This document shows, one piece after another, positions 8,722 through 20,585 of a DNA stretch of 64,000 nucleotides (the stretch's first letter is position 1; the number at the start of each line of letters is the position of its first letter). Position numbers and translations under genes: made by a program. Origin of the DNA: Ciceribacter sp. T2.26MG-112.2 (lineage in GTDB: Bacteria > Pseudomonadota > Alphaproteobacteria > Rhizobiales > Rhizobiaceae); NCBI RefSeq assembly GCF_900492205.1, contig NZ_UEYQ01000014.1:1-64000 (forward strand). The letters run 5' to 3'. The notes beneath the pieces were generated by a model. The model made no database searches and was not told the origin of the DNA. It saw only the letters and a list, made by a program, of their open reading frames with translations.

Positions 8722-11700
8722 ATGAAGTTCAACCGCCTGCGTCTGCTCGGCTTCAAGTCCTTCGTCGAACCGACCGAATTCATCATCGAACGGGGCCTGA
8801 CCGGCGTTGTCGGGCCGAACGGCTGCGGCAAGTCGAACCTTGTCGAGGCGCTGCGCTGGGTGATGGGGGAAAACTCCTACAAGAACATGCGCGCATCCGG
8901 CATGGACGACGTGATCTTTTCCGGCTCCGGCAACCGTCCCGCCCGCAACACCGCCGAGGTCGGCCTCTATCTCGACAATTCCGACCGTACCGCACCCGCC
9001 GCCTTCAATGATGCCGACGAGATCCAGGTGACGCGCCGCATCGAGCGCGGCGAGGGCTCGGTCTATCGCATCAACGGCAAGGAAGCCCGTGCCAAGGATG
9101 TGCAGCTTCTGTTCGCCGACGCTTCGACCGGCGCCCGGTCTCCCTCGATGGTCGGCCAGGGCCGCATCGGCGAACTGATCCAGGCCAAGCCCCAGGCGCG
9201 TCGCCAGCTGCTCGAAGAGGCGGCCGGCATTTCCGGTCTGCATTCGCGCCGCCACGAGGCGGAACTGCGCCTGCGCGCCGCCGAGACCAATCTCGAACGG
9301 CTGGAAGACATCACCGCCCAGCTCGAGACCCAGATCGAGAGCCTCAAACGCCAGGCCCGCCAGGCCAACCGCTTCAAGATGCTCTCCGCCGACATCCGGG
9401 CGCACGAGGCCATGCTGCTGCACATCCGCTGGAGCCAGGCCAAGCAGGCCGAGGGTGAGGCGGAAAGCGCGCTGAACCAGGCGACCTCGATCGTCGCGGA
9501 GAAGGCGCAAGGCCAGATGGAGGCGGCCAAGGCACAAGGCATCGCCAGCCTCAAGATGCCCGAACTGCGCGAGGAGGAGGCACGCTGCGCCGCAGCCCTC
9601 CAGCGCCTGCAGATCGCCCGCACCCAGCTCGACGAGGAGGCCGGCCGCCTGCTGCGCCGCCGCGACGAACTCACCCGCCGCCTTGCCCAACTCTCCGAGG
9701 ACATTCGCCGCGAGGAACGCCTGGTCGCCGAGAATGCCGAAGTGCTGGAACGGCTGACGGCGGAGGAGGTGGAAATCGAGGACATCCTCGCCGATTCCGG
9801 CCGCACCGGCGAAGAAGCCCGCATCACCTTCGAGACGGCGGCGGCGACCCTTTCCGACAGCGAGAAGCGCTTTGCCGCGCTCACCGCCGAGCGCGCCGAG
9901 GCCGCTGCCGGCCGCAACCAGCTGGAACGCCTGATCCGCGATCTAGCCGACCGCCGCCAGCGGCTGGAGCGTCAGGTGGCGGAGGCCAATGGCGAGCTCG
10001 AGCAGATCGCCGCCCGCATCGCAGCCCTTCCCGATCCGGACGAGAAGCGCGAGATGGTCGAGGCCGCCGAACAGGCGCTGGCCGACAGCGAGGCCGCAAC
10101 CGCCGAGATCGAAGATCGCCTGGCCGAGACCCGCCGCGCCGAGAGCCTGACGCGCGCCCCGCTTGAGGCCGCCCGATCCAAACTCAATGCGCTCGAAACC
10201 GAGGCACGCACGATTTCGCGCATGCTGGCCTCGGCCGTGTCGGGCGATTTCACCCCCGTGGCGGAAGAACTGACCGTCACCCGCGGCTACGAGACGGCGC
10301 TCGGTGCAGCGCTTGGCGACGACCTCGACAGCCCGCTCGATGCGGCCGCGCCGGCCCACTGGATGCTGAACGGCGACGGTACCGGCGATCCGGCCCTGCC
10401 GGCGGGCATTGCCTCTTTGGTGGATCATGTGCGTGCGCCGCCGGCGCTGACCCGCCGCCTGCGCCAGATCGGCATCGCCGACGAGGCGACGGCGCTTCGC
10501 CTGATGCCCGAACTTCGCCCCGGCCAGCGCCTCGTCACCCGCGAAGGCGCCGTCTATCGCTGGGACGGCCATGTCGCCGGCTCAGAAGCCCCGAGCGCGG
10601 CCGCTCTTCGGCTGGCCCAGAAGAACCGCCTGACCGAGATCGAGACGGAGGCCGAAGAGGCGCAGTATTCACTGAACGAGGCCGAGGAGCGTCTGGCCGA
10701 GGCGGTCGACGCGATCCGCAGCGAGGAGTCTCGTCTGGCCGAGGCGCGCGACAGGCAGCGCCTGTCGATCCGCCACCTTGCCGAAGCGCGCGAGGCGCTG
10801 ACCCAGGCCGAGCGCGCCTCGGGTGATCTGATCCGCCGCTGCGTCGTCATCGAGGAGGCGGTGAACGGCCTCAAGGCCCAGATCGAGGAAGCGCTCGAAC
10901 AGGAAGAAAACGCCCGCATCGAGATCGAGGAGACGCCGGACCTGTCGGCCCTCGACGTCCGGCTGCGCGAGGCCGAGGCCGAAGTGGCGACCGATCGCGG
11001 CCGCCTTGCCGAGGCGCGGGCCCGTTTCGAGGGTCTGGCCCGCGAGGACGAAAGCCGCCGCCGCCGCATCCTCGCCATCCGCCAGGAGCGCTCCACCTGG
11101 CAGGCGCGGGCGCGAAACGCCGAGGAGCATATCGCCACGCTGCGCGACCGTGTCGCCGAGGCCGAGGACGAGATGATCGGGCTGGAAATGGCGCCCGACG
11201 AGGTCGAGGAAAAGCGCCGCGCCCTGATGAACGAGCTGGAAAAGGCCGAAGCCGCACGCCGCGCCGCCGCCGACCGGCTCGTCGAGGCCGAGACGCGCCA
11301 GCGCGATGCAGACCAGAAGGCCGCCGCAGCGCTGGCCGAACTCGCCGAAAGCCGCGAGAAGCGCGGCCGTGCCGAGGAACGGCTCGTTTCCGCCCGCGAT
11401 TGGCGCAAGGAGGCCGAAACCCGCATCCACGACACGCTCGCCGTTCCACCGCACGAGGCCTTCCGCCTGACGGGGCTCAAGGATCCGTCCGAGATCTCCG
11501 ACCTGCGCGAAGTCGAACGTGATCTCGACCGTCTGCGCATCGAGCGCGAGCGCCTCGGCGCCGTGAACCTCAGGGCCGACGAGGAACAGAAGGAGCTGTC
11601 GGAACGGCTCGCCGCCCTCATCAAGGAGCGCGACGACATCATCGATGCGATCAAGAAGCTGCGCGGCGCGATCCAGAGCCTCAACCGCGAGGGCCGCGAG

Positions 11701-12186
11701 CGCCTGATCGCCGCCTTCGACGTGGTCAACGCCCAGTTCCAGCGGCTGTTCACCCATCTGTTCAACGGCGGCACTGCCGAGTTGCAGCTGATCGAGAGCG
11801 ACGACCCGCTCGAAGCCGGTCTTGAGATCCTCGCCCGCCCGCCGGGTAAGAAGCCGCAGACCATGACGCTACTTTCCGGCGGCGAGCAGGCCTTGACGGC
11901 CATGGCGCTGATCTTCGCGGTCTTCCTCACCAACCCCGCGCCGATCTGCGTGCTGGACGAAGTGGACGCGCCGCTCGACGACCACAATGTCGAGCGCTAT
12001 TGCAACCTGATGGACGAAATGGCCGCCTCGACCGAGACGCGCTTCGTCATCATCACCCACAACCCGATCACCATGGCCCGCATGAACCGCCTGTTCGGCG
12101 TCACCATGGCCGAGCAGGGGGTCAGCCAACTGGTGTCGGTTGACCTGGAGACGGCGGAAGCGCTGCGCGAGCGTGACGTGGTCTAG
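8722..12186 (+). CDS. smc: Chromosome segregation ATPase SMC
   Basis: A 1154-residue SMC protein that with ScpA/ScpB organises and segregates the chromosome. The N-terminal head has Walker A GPNGCGKSN near residue 32. Two long coiled coils rich in Glu, Ala and Arg flank a hinge near residues 500-620. The C-terminal head has the signature LSGGEQALTAMAL near 1051 and Walker B VLDEVDAPLDD near 1077. Length fits alphaproteobacterial SMC. A GAGGAGG ribosome site 7-8 bases before the ATG lies at the edge of the RIME element. scpA and scpB are not in the window. Confidence 0.96.
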   Translation: MKFNRLRLLGFKSFVEPTEFIIERGLTGVVGPNGCGKSNLVEALRWVMGENSYKNMRASGMDDVIFSGSGNRPARNTAEVGLYLDNSDRTAPAAFNDADEIQVTRRIERGEGSVYRINGKEARAKDVQLLFADASTGARSPSMVGQGRIGELIQAKPQARRQLLEEAAGISGLHSRRHEAELRLRAAETNLERLEDITAQLETQIESLKRQARQANRFKMLSADIRAHEAMLLHIRWSQAKQAEGEAESALNQATSIVAEKAQGQMEAAKAQGIASLKMPELREEEARCAAALQRLQIARTQLDEEAGRLLRRRDELTRRLAQLSEDIRREERLVAENAEVLERLTAEEVEIEDILADSGRTGEEARITFETAAATLSDSEKRFAALTAERAEAAAGRNQLERLIRDLADRRQRLERQVAEANGELEQIAARIAALPDPDEKREMVEAAEQALADSEAATAEIEDRLAETRRAESLTRAPLEAARSKLNALETEARTISRMLASAVSGDFTPVAEELTVTRGYETALGAALGDDLDSPLDAAAPAHWMLNGDGTGDPALPAGIASLVDHVRAPPALTRRLRQIGIADEATALRLMPELRPGQRLVTREGAVYRWDGHVAGSEAPSAAALRLAQKNRLTEIETEAEEAQYSLNEAEERLAEAVDAIRSEESRLAEARDRQRLSIRHLAEAREALTQAERASGDLIRRCVVIEEAVNGLKAQIEEALEQEENARIEIEETPDLSALDVRLREAEAEVATDRGRLAEARARFEGLAREDESRRRRILAIRQERSTWQARARNAEEHIATLRDRVAEAEDEMIGLEMAPDEVEEKRRALMNELEKAEAARRAAADRLVEAETRQRDADQKAAAALAELAESREKRGRAEERLVSARDWRKEAETRIHDTLAVPPHEAFRLTGLKDPSEISDLREVERDLDRLRIERERLGAVNLRADEEQKELSERLAALIKERDDIIDAIKKLRGAIQSLNREGRERLIAAFDVVNAQFQRLFTHLFNGGTAELQLIESDDPLEAGLEILARPPGKKPQTMTLLSGGEQALTAMALIFAVFLTNPAPICVLDEVDAPLDDHNVERYCNLMDEMAASTETRFVIITHNPITMARMNRLFGVTMAEQGVSQLVSVDLETAEALRERDVV

Positions 12187-12227
12187 ATCGACCGTACCCG
12201 TCCTCGGTCTTGCCTGTGAGCGGGGTT

Positions 12228-13163
12228 TTACGCCGCCAGCATCAGGCGGTCGCGGCCTTCATGCTTGGCCTGGTAGAGCGCCTGGTCTGCGCGTGAATAG
12301 ACGGCCTGGGGCGTGTCCTCGGCCTTGATCTCGGCGAGGCCCGCGGAGAAGGTATAGGCAAAATCCTTGGCGTTCGGCAGCGGCCGGCGCTCGTGGACCG
12401 CGGCAAAGATCCGGTCGACGATCTTCTTTGCATGGAGGATCGATGTGTCGGGCATGAGCAGCATGAATTCCTCGCCACCGATGCGGCCAAATCCGTCCCG
12501 CAGCCGGATGCTGCCCTGAACCGTGCGGGCGAAGTCGACCAGTACCGTGTCGCCGGCCTGGTGGCCGAAGCGATCATTGATCTGCTTGAAGAGGTCGAGG
12601 TCGAACAGGCAAACGCAGCCCTGTCGCTTGGCCGAAGGATGCATGCCGCCCAGCAGATTCTCCAGCAGCGACCACATATGGCGGCGATTGGAAATGTCGG
12701 TAAGTTCGTCGGTCTGGGAGGCGCGCGTGGCGAAGTCGCGCAACTGCCGCAGTTCGCGTTCGTCGCGCCGCAATTCGGTGATGTCCGTGGCGATGAACAG
12801 CATCCAGCCGTCCGGCTGTACGGTCTCGACGATCCACAGCCAGCGCCCGTCGACGAGATCGCTTTCAAACGAGCGGCGCGGCACCTTGCCCCGGCGCGAG
12901 ATGGCAGAGGCGAGCCAGGCATCCATGTCGGGATGGGCGATGATGGCGCCGCGGCCCATCTGCCAGTTGCGGCGCATCAGGTCCGGCCAGAGGGGCGTTT
13001 CGTCGGGTTCGACAAAGTAGGCTTTGCGGAATGCGGCATTGGCGTAACGCAGACGGTCTTCCGGGTCGTAGACGGCAATGAGGGCCGCCGATTCCTCGCG
13101 GAGCGTGGCCAGTTTATCCGCGATCTGCTCTCTATTCACCGGCTGCTGGTTCCCATCGTTCAA
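12228..13163 (-). CDS. PAS-GGDEF diguanylate cyclase
   Basis: A protein of about 311 residues with an N-terminal PAS-like domain (LIAVYDPEDRLRYANAAF, residues ~28-130) and a C-terminal GGDEF domain. The active-site motif is GGEEF at residues 229-233, so c-di-GMP synthesis is expected. There is no RxxD inhibitory site just upstream of it and no transmembrane segment, so it is probably a cytoplasmic sensor. The frame has no ATG near its N-terminus: the TTG at 13163 or the GTG at 13139 must be the start. Confidence 0.87.
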   Translation of the reverse strand: MNDGNQQPVNREQIADKLATLREESAALIAVYDPEDRLRYANAAFRKAYFVEPDETPLWPDLMRRNWQMGRGAIIAHPDMDAWLASAISRRGKVPRRSFESDLVDGRWLWIVETVQPDGWMLFIATDITELRRDERELRQLRDFATRASQTDELTDISNRRHMWSLLENLLGGMHPSAKRQGCVCLFDLDLFKQINDRFGHQAGDTVLVDFARTVQGSIRLRDGFGRIGGEEFMLLMPDTSILHAKKIVDRIFAAVHERRPLPNAKDFAYTFSAGLAEIKAEDTPQAVYSRADQALYQAKHEGRDRLMLAA

Positions 13164-13214
13164 GCAATTTCGATGGTCATTATGGGCCGGAACTATGAAC
13201 TATGAATAAATTAG

Positions 13215-13238
13215 GGAAATCGGAGATTTCCGATTTCC
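13215..13238 (-). terminator. Hairpin after the SAM methyltransferase gene
   Basis: GGAAATCGGA (13215-13224) pairs perfectly with TCCGATTTCC (13229-13238), loop GATT. Read leftward it is followed by an AT-rich run, as expected of a terminator for the methyltransferase gene ending at 13290. Confidence 0.6.
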
Positions 13239-13289
13239 ACCTTCTTTGGCCGGCATGGGCCCCTGAGGTCGGCCGCCGGCTGCGCCTTG

Positions 13290-14087
13290 TCAGACCGGCT
13301 TGACCGCCGAGATCGCATAGCGGTGCTGCGTTGCCCGCTCCAGCCCTTTGAGCAGCGTGAAGTTCTTGCGCTGCTGGCGGTGAATGGCCTTGAGGTCGAA
13401 ATCGACGCGGATGTCGGTGAAGCCGGCTTCGGTCAGCAGGCGCACGACTTGGTCCGCCCGCGCACCGTTGGAGAAATAGACGCGCGACAGGATGCTGCGA
13501 TGGGTTTCGCCCAGCGCGCCGGGACCATGCCGCCTGTCCGGCGCCATCAGGCTGATCTTCTGGGCAAGCCCGGAGAGCCTGGAGAACAGCCGCGACAACG
13601 GGCCCGGATTGACGAAATCGCCGTCGACGATCAGCAGCTTGCCGCCGGGCTTCAGGATACGGTGCCACTCGCGAAAGGCGGCGGCCGGATCGACCAGCGT
13701 CCACACCAGGTGGCGATTGGTCACCACGTCGGCGGAATTGTCCGGCTCCATCGTCACTTCCGCATCGCCGAGCAGAAACTCGATCGACCGCTTGCGGGCA
13801 GCGGCCTTGCGCCTTGCCCGCTCCAGCATGGGCTCGGCCCAGTCGATGCCGGTGACCCGGAAGCCGATGTCGTCAAGCAGGTGGGAAATCACCGCCGTGC
13901 CGCAGGCAAGGTCGACCGCCCGCCGTCCTTCGCCGCGCCCGAGATGCCGGATGAACAGCGCCTGCCAGGCGGCGCGCTCGCCCTCGGAAAAGATCTCGTG
14001 ACCCGGCTGCTCGTCGAAGGTCGCCGCACGCTCCGACCAATAGGCCTTGATCTCGTCTTTCAGGCTGTAATTGCTCGCCAGGTTCAT
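13290..14087 (-). CDS. Class I SAM-dependent methyltransferase
   Basis: A 265-residue methyltransferase with motif I VDLACGTAVIS near residue 70, an acidic residue after the second strand (VTGIDWAEPM), and motif HRILKPGGKLLIVDGD. This matches the Methyltransf_11/UbiE-like group. The ATG at 14087 has a GGAG-type ribosome site. It is divergent from an iron-type ABC importer with an IRO-box motif in the 110-bp gap, so it may be iron-regulated and act on the transported chelate, but that is inference. Confidence 0.85.
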   Translation of the reverse strand: MNLASNYSLKDEIKAYWSERAATFDEQPGHEIFSEGERAAWQALFIRHLGRGEGRRAVDLACGTAVISHLLDDIGFRVTGIDWAEPMLERARRKAAARKRSIEFLLGDAEVTMEPDNSADVVTNRHLVWTLVDPAAAFREWHRILKPGGKLLIVDGDFVNPGPLSRLFSRLSGLAQKISLMAPDRRHGPGALGETHRSILSRVYFSNGARADQVVRLLTEAGFTDIRVDFDLKAIHRQQRKNFTLLKGLERATQHRYAISAVKPV

Positions 14088-14139
14088 TCTCTCAGCTCCG
14101 ACACGTCTCGAGTTTGGAAGCGTTATAAAAGATAAATCT

Positions 14140-14154
14140 TGACTGTAAAGATCA
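14140..14154. promoter_or_regulatory. IRO-box-like site (TGA-N9-TCA)
   Basis: TGA at 14140-14142 and TCA at 14152-14154 with nine bases between match the iron-responsive operator core reported for RirA in rhizobia. Just upstream is the palindrome AAGAT-AA-ATCTT (14130-14139 region). The site lies between the divergent methyltransferase and iron-importer genes and could serve both. Confidence 0.55.
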
Positions 14155-14165
14155 TGAAACATATT

Positions 14166-14187
14166 CCAGCACCAATTCAGGTGCTGG
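14166..14187 (+). promoter_or_regulatory. Leader hairpin before the iron-importer binding protein gene
   Basis: CCAGCACC (14166-14173) pairs with GGTGCTGG (14180-14187), loop AATTCA. It ends 10 bases before the ATG and overlaps the start of the ribosome site GGAGAG, so folding could limit translation. Confidence 0.45.
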
Positions 14188-14197
14188 AGAGAAAAAT

Positions 14198-15337
14198 ATG
14201 AATATCTTCCATAAGGTGGCGTCAGCCGCCCTGGGTCTTGCCGTGCTTTTTTCCGGCAGCGTTTACGCCCGGGACAAGGTCAAGGTGACCGACATCACCG
14301 GCCGTGAGGTCGAGGTGGCGGTGCCGGTCGAGCATGTGATCCTTGGCGAAGGCCGGCAGATGTATTTCGTCGCCGCCCTCGATACGGAAGCGCCCTTCAG
14401 CCGTGTCGTCGGCTGGCGCGACGATTTCAAGAAGGCCGACCTCGACGGCTACAATGCCTATCTGGAGAAATTCCCGGAAATGGAAAAGCTGCCGACCTTC
14501 GGCGGCATGAAGGACGGGACCTTCGACATCGAGCAGGCCGTGGCGCTGAAGCCCGACGTCATCATCATGAACATCGACGCCAAGACGGCCACCGAGGAGG
14601 CCGGCTACATCGAAAAGCTCGGCAAGGTCGGCATTCCGCTGGTCTATGTCGACTTCCGCGAAAAGCCGATGCTCAACACCGAGCCGTCCATGCGCCTGAT
14701 GGGCGAACTGTTCGGCAAGCAGGATCGGGCCGAGGAGTTCATCGCCTTCCGCGCCGCCGAGATCGCCAGGGTCACGGACGTGCTCGCCAAGGTCGCCGAT
14801 CTCAAGCGCCCGAGCGTCTTCATGGAACGCGCCGGCGGTTATTCCGATGATTGCTGCATGTCCTTCGGCAACGAGAACTTCGGCCAGATGGTCGCGCTCG
14901 CCGGCGGCACGAACATGGCCTCGGACTTCATCCCCGGCACCTTCGGCACGGTCAATCCCGAGCAGATCATCGCCTCCAATCCGGATCAGGTCATCATCAC
15001 CGGCGCCAACTGGGAGCTTTATGTCCCCGGCGGTGCATGGGTCGGGGTCGGCCCGGGTGCGGATGCCGCCAAGAGCGCCGAAAAGCTCGCCAAGCTGATG
15101 GAGCGCCCGGCCTTTACGGGCATCAAGGCGGTCAAGGACGGCAATGTCCATGCCATCTGGCACCAGTTCTACAACAACCCCTACCAGTTCGTCGCCGTGC
15201 AGCAGATCGCCAAGTGGCTGCATCCGGACCTGTTCAAGGATCTCGATCCCGACCAGACCTTCCGCAGCCTGCACGAGCGCTTCCTGCCCGTCGATTATCG
15301 GCCCGGTTACTGGGTCTCGCTGAACGCCGGAAACTGA
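14198..15337 (+). CDS. Iron/siderophore-type ABC substrate-binding protein (FecB/BtuF family)
   Basis: A 379-residue periplasmic binding protein with an N-terminal signal peptide ending near SGSVYA. The class III binding-protein pattern is clear: DITGREVEVAVPVEHVI, then VALKPDVIIMN and NPEQIIASNPDQVIITG. This class carries ferric siderophores, haem or cobalamin. The IRO-like motif upstream argues for an iron ligand. It is first in a three-gene operon, with 1 bp to the permease gene. No TonB receptor is in the window. Confidence 0.88.
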   Translation: MNIFHKVASAALGLAVLFSGSVYARDKVKVTDITGREVEVAVPVEHVILGEGRQMYFVAALDTEAPFSRVVGWRDDFKKADLDGYNAYLEKFPEMEKLPTFGGMKDGTFDIEQAVALKPDVIIMNIDAKTATEEAGYIEKLGKVGIPLVYVDFREKPMLNTEPSMRLMGELFGKQDRAEEFIAFRAAEIARVTDVLAKVADLKRPSVFMERAGGYSDDCCMSFGNENFGQMVALAGGTNMASDFIPGTFGTVNPEQIIASNPDQVIITGANWELYVPGGAWVGVGPGADAAKSAEKLAKLMERPAFTGIKAVKDGNVHAIWHQFYNNPYQFVAVQQIAKWLHPDLFKDLDPDQTFRSLHERFLPVDYRPGYWVSLNAGN

Positions 15338-15338
15338 T

Positions 15339-16406
15339 ATGGCCGCGGCTGTCGAAACCGTCACGATCAAGGAAGGGCGCGGTCACTACCGCGCCCTGTC
15401 CTTCAGGCGCATACTGCTGATCGTTTTCCTGTGCTGTCTTCTGTTCCTGTCGGTCGCCGCCGACATGGCGGTCGGGCCGGCGAACTACACCATCGCCGAA
15501 GTGCTGAAGACGCTCTTTTCCCGGGACAGCGTCGACATCCAGCGGCAGGTGGTGATCTGGGACATCCGCATGCCGATCGCCCTGATGGCGGTCACCGTCG
15601 GCGCCTCGTTGTCGCTCGCCGGCGCGCAGATGCAGACCATCCTCGCCAATCCGCTGGCGAGCCCGTTCACGCTCGGCATTTCGGCCGCCGCCAGCTTCGG
15701 GGCCGCCCTTGGTCTTGTCGCCGGCGTCTCGCTGGTGCCGATCGCCGTCCACCTGATGGTGCCGATCAACGCCTTCATCATGGCGATGCTGGCAGCCCTC
15801 TTCATCCATTTCGCCTCGACGCTGCGCGGCGTGACGGTCGAGACCATCGTGCTGCTCGGCATCGCCCTGGTCTTCACCTTCAACGCGGCGCTGTCGCTGC
15901 TCGAATATCTCGCCTCCGAACAGGCGCTCGCCGCCGTCGTCTTCTGGACCATGGGCAGCCTGACCAAGGCGACCTGGGTCAAGGTGGCCGTCACCGGCGC
16001 CATGTTGGTCATCGCGGTGCCGCTCTTTGCCCGCAACGCCTGGCAACTGACGGCACTGAGGATGGGTGACGAAAAGGCAGCAAGCCTCGGCGTCAATGTC
16101 AAAAGGCTGCGGCTCACCACGCTGATGGTCGTCGCGCTGCTCGCCGCCATCCCCGTCTCCTTCGTCGGCACCATCGGTTTCATCGGCCTGGTCGGGCCGC
16201 ATATCGCCCGCATGCTGGTCGGCGAGGACCAGCGTTTCTTTCTGCCGGCCTCAGTGGTCTGCGGCGCGCTGCTGCTTTCCGCCACCTCGGTGGTCAGCAA
16301 GTCGATCATCCCGGGCGCGATCCTGCCGATCGGGGTCATCACCGCGCTGGTCGGCGTGCCCTTCTTCTTCGTCCTCATTTTCACCCAGCGGAGGCGCGCA
16401 TGGTAG
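15339..16406 (+). CDS. FecCD-family ABC permease
   Basis: A 355-residue inner-membrane permease with about nine to ten hydrophobic segments. The FecCD family pattern is evident: GASLSLAGAQMQTILANPLA, LGISAAASFGAALG, FVGTIGFIGLVGPHIARM and a C-terminal VITALVGVPFF. It forms the channel with the preceding binding protein and the following ATPase. It overlaps the ATPase gene by 7 bases, so the two are translationally coupled. Confidence 0.92.
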   Translation: MAAAVETVTIKEGRGHYRALSFRRILLIVFLCCLLFLSVAADMAVGPANYTIAEVLKTLFSRDSVDIQRQVVIWDIRMPIALMAVTVGASLSLAGAQMQTILANPLASPFTLGISAAASFGAALGLVAGVSLVPIAVHLMVPINAFIMAMLAALFIHFASTLRGVTVETIVLLGIALVFTFNAALSLLEYLASEQALAAVVFWTMGSLTKATWVKVAVTGAMLVIAVPLFARNAWQLTALRMGDEKAASLGVNVKRLRLTTLMVVALLAAIPVSFVGTIGFIGLVGPHIARMLVGEDQRFFLPASVVCGALLLSATSVVSKSIIPGAILPIGVITALVGVPFFFVLIFTQRRRAW

Positions 16407-17155
16407 GCTTGATGATGCAGGATCTCTCCGTCCGCTACGGACGCTCCGAGATCGTCTCCGGCATCAGCGCCGAAATCCCCTCTCCGGGCGGGCTGACGGC
16501 CGTCATCGGTCCGAACGCGGCCGGCAAGTCGAGCTTCCTGAAACGCATCGCAGGTCTTGCCAAGGGGACGGGAACCGTCGTCGTGGTCGAGGGCGAAAAG
16601 GGCGATGCCGGCATTTCCTACATGCCGCAGGACACCGCCTGCAACGCCGTGCTGTCGGTCTACGAATCCGTGCTGATGGCGGCCAAGCAGGGCTCCGGCT
16701 GGCAGGTCGAGGACCATGAGCTGGCCGACATCGACCGGGTGCTCGCCTCGCTGAAGATCACCCCCTGGGCCTTCCGCAACCTCGGCGAACTCTCCGGCGG
16801 CCAGCGCCAGCTGGTGGCGATCGCCCAAGCGCTGATCCGCAAGCCGGAAATCCTGCTGATGGACGAGCCGACCTCGGCGCTCGACCTCTACCGCCAGATC
16901 GAGGTTCTGACCTATATGTCGGCGCTGGCAAAGCGCACGGGCATGGCAGTGGTGATCGCGCTTCATGATCTGAACCACGCCCTGCGCTATTGCGAACGCA
17001 CGCTGGTGATCGCCGAGGGCAGGCTGGTCGCCAGCGGCCCCTCGGAAGAGGTCATCACCCGCGACATGCTGCGCGACGTCTACCGCGTCGACGCCCGCGT
17101 CGAGCGTTGCTCGCTGAGCCGTCCGATGGTCATCGTCGACAGTTCGATCGTCTGA
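16400..17155 (+). CDS. FecE-type ABC transporter ATPase
   Basis: A 251-residue ATPase with Walker A GPNAAGKSS (residues ~36-44), signature LSGGQRQLV, Walker B ILLMDEPTSALD and a His-loop ALHDLNHALRYC. The sequence fits the iron-chelate uptake subfamily. It is the last gene of the importer operon and its start overlaps the permease gene. After the stop there is a gap of about 145 bp before the Ivy-like gene. Confidence 0.92.
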   Translation: MVGLMMQDLSVRYGRSEIVSGISAEIPSPGGLTAVIGPNAAGKSSFLKRIAGLAKGTGTVVVVEGEKGDAGISYMPQDTACNAVLSVYESVLMAAKQGSGWQVEDHELADIDRVLASLKITPWAFRNLGELSGGQRQLVAIAQALIRKPEILLMDEPTSALDLYRQIEVLTYMSALAKRTGMAVVIALHDLNHALRYCERTLVIAEGRLVASGPSEEVITRDMLRDVYRVDARVERCSLSRPMVIVDSSIV

Positions 17156-17301
17156 CCGCGGCCCGCGATCCCGCACGGCCCCTGTCGACTGCGCCCGACC
17201 ACGATTTCGCCCTGGGCAATGGCTCTTCCCATCGCGCCGACATCGCGAAAGGATGGGGAGGGCGCCTTGGCGTCTGATTCGTCAAGGGAGGATCGAGCGC
17301 G

Positions 17302-17757
17302 ATGAGGACAGGAAGACAGCAGAGGGCGTCGTCACCGGTTTTCCTGCTTGCGCTATTTACGGCGCTCGCCGTCCCGCCCGTCGCGACCGCGACCGCGACC
17401 GCTGCCGAACCCTCCCTGTCGGGCAATTTCCTCCCCGCCGTCATCGCCGGCTCCGAGCCGCATCGCCAGTCGCTGGTCGGCCTGATCCGCGGCAAGCCCG
17501 GCCTGCCGGCCTGGGTGCGCAACATGGTGAGCCGTGACCGCTACGTGGCGCTCGCCTCGAAACGGGTGGAGATCGAGGGCAAGTCGATGCAGCTGTTCGC
17601 CGCCTGCCAACCGGGAAATTGCGCAGCCAGTGCGCTCCGCGTGCTCTATTCCGCGGACGGCAAGCGGGCGGTGCTGCGGATCGCTGACGTGAGGCTCGGA
17701 ACCATCGTGCTCGGCGAGCCGAAGCCGGCCGAACTGGACGTGCTTGCCGCGGACTGA
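17302..17757 (+). CDS. Ivy-like C-type lysozyme inhibitor, predicted periplasmic
   Basis: A 151-residue protein with a signal peptide (about 34 residues, ending ATAAEP). The mature part contains LFAACQPGNCAASALRVLY, which resembles the conserved CKPHDC loop of Ivy proteins that enters the lysozyme active site; here the His is replaced by Gly. Ivy proteins protect the cell wall from host lysozyme or control lytic enzymes. GGGAGG precedes the ATG by 10 bases. Family assignment is by motif; the loop substitution may alter target choice. Confidence 0.65.
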   Translation: MRTGRQQRASSPVFLLALFTALAVPPVATATATAAEPSLSGNFLPAVIAGSEPHRQSLVGLIRGKPGLPAWVRNMVSRDRYVALASKRVEIEGKSMQLFAACQPGNCAASALRVLYSADGKRAVLRIADVRLGTIVLGEPKPAELDVLAAD

Positions 17758-17906
17758 GCGGCGGCAGACGACGCCCGACGCTTTCCGTATTAACTCTCTG
17801 CCGCAATTATGATGCAATGCAACATAATCATGCGTGCTCGGCGTTTTCATTCCGTCACATATGCTGTAAACCGTCGACAAATGGCCTGTTCGGGTGGAGA
17901 TGAGGC

Positions 17907-20581
<2,675 letters not shown>

Positions 20582-20585
<4 letters not shown>

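Noticed and set aside
10554-11987. 477-residue minus-strand frame in smc
   Set aside because: Ser/Arg-rich shadow of the SMC coiled coil; no start signal.
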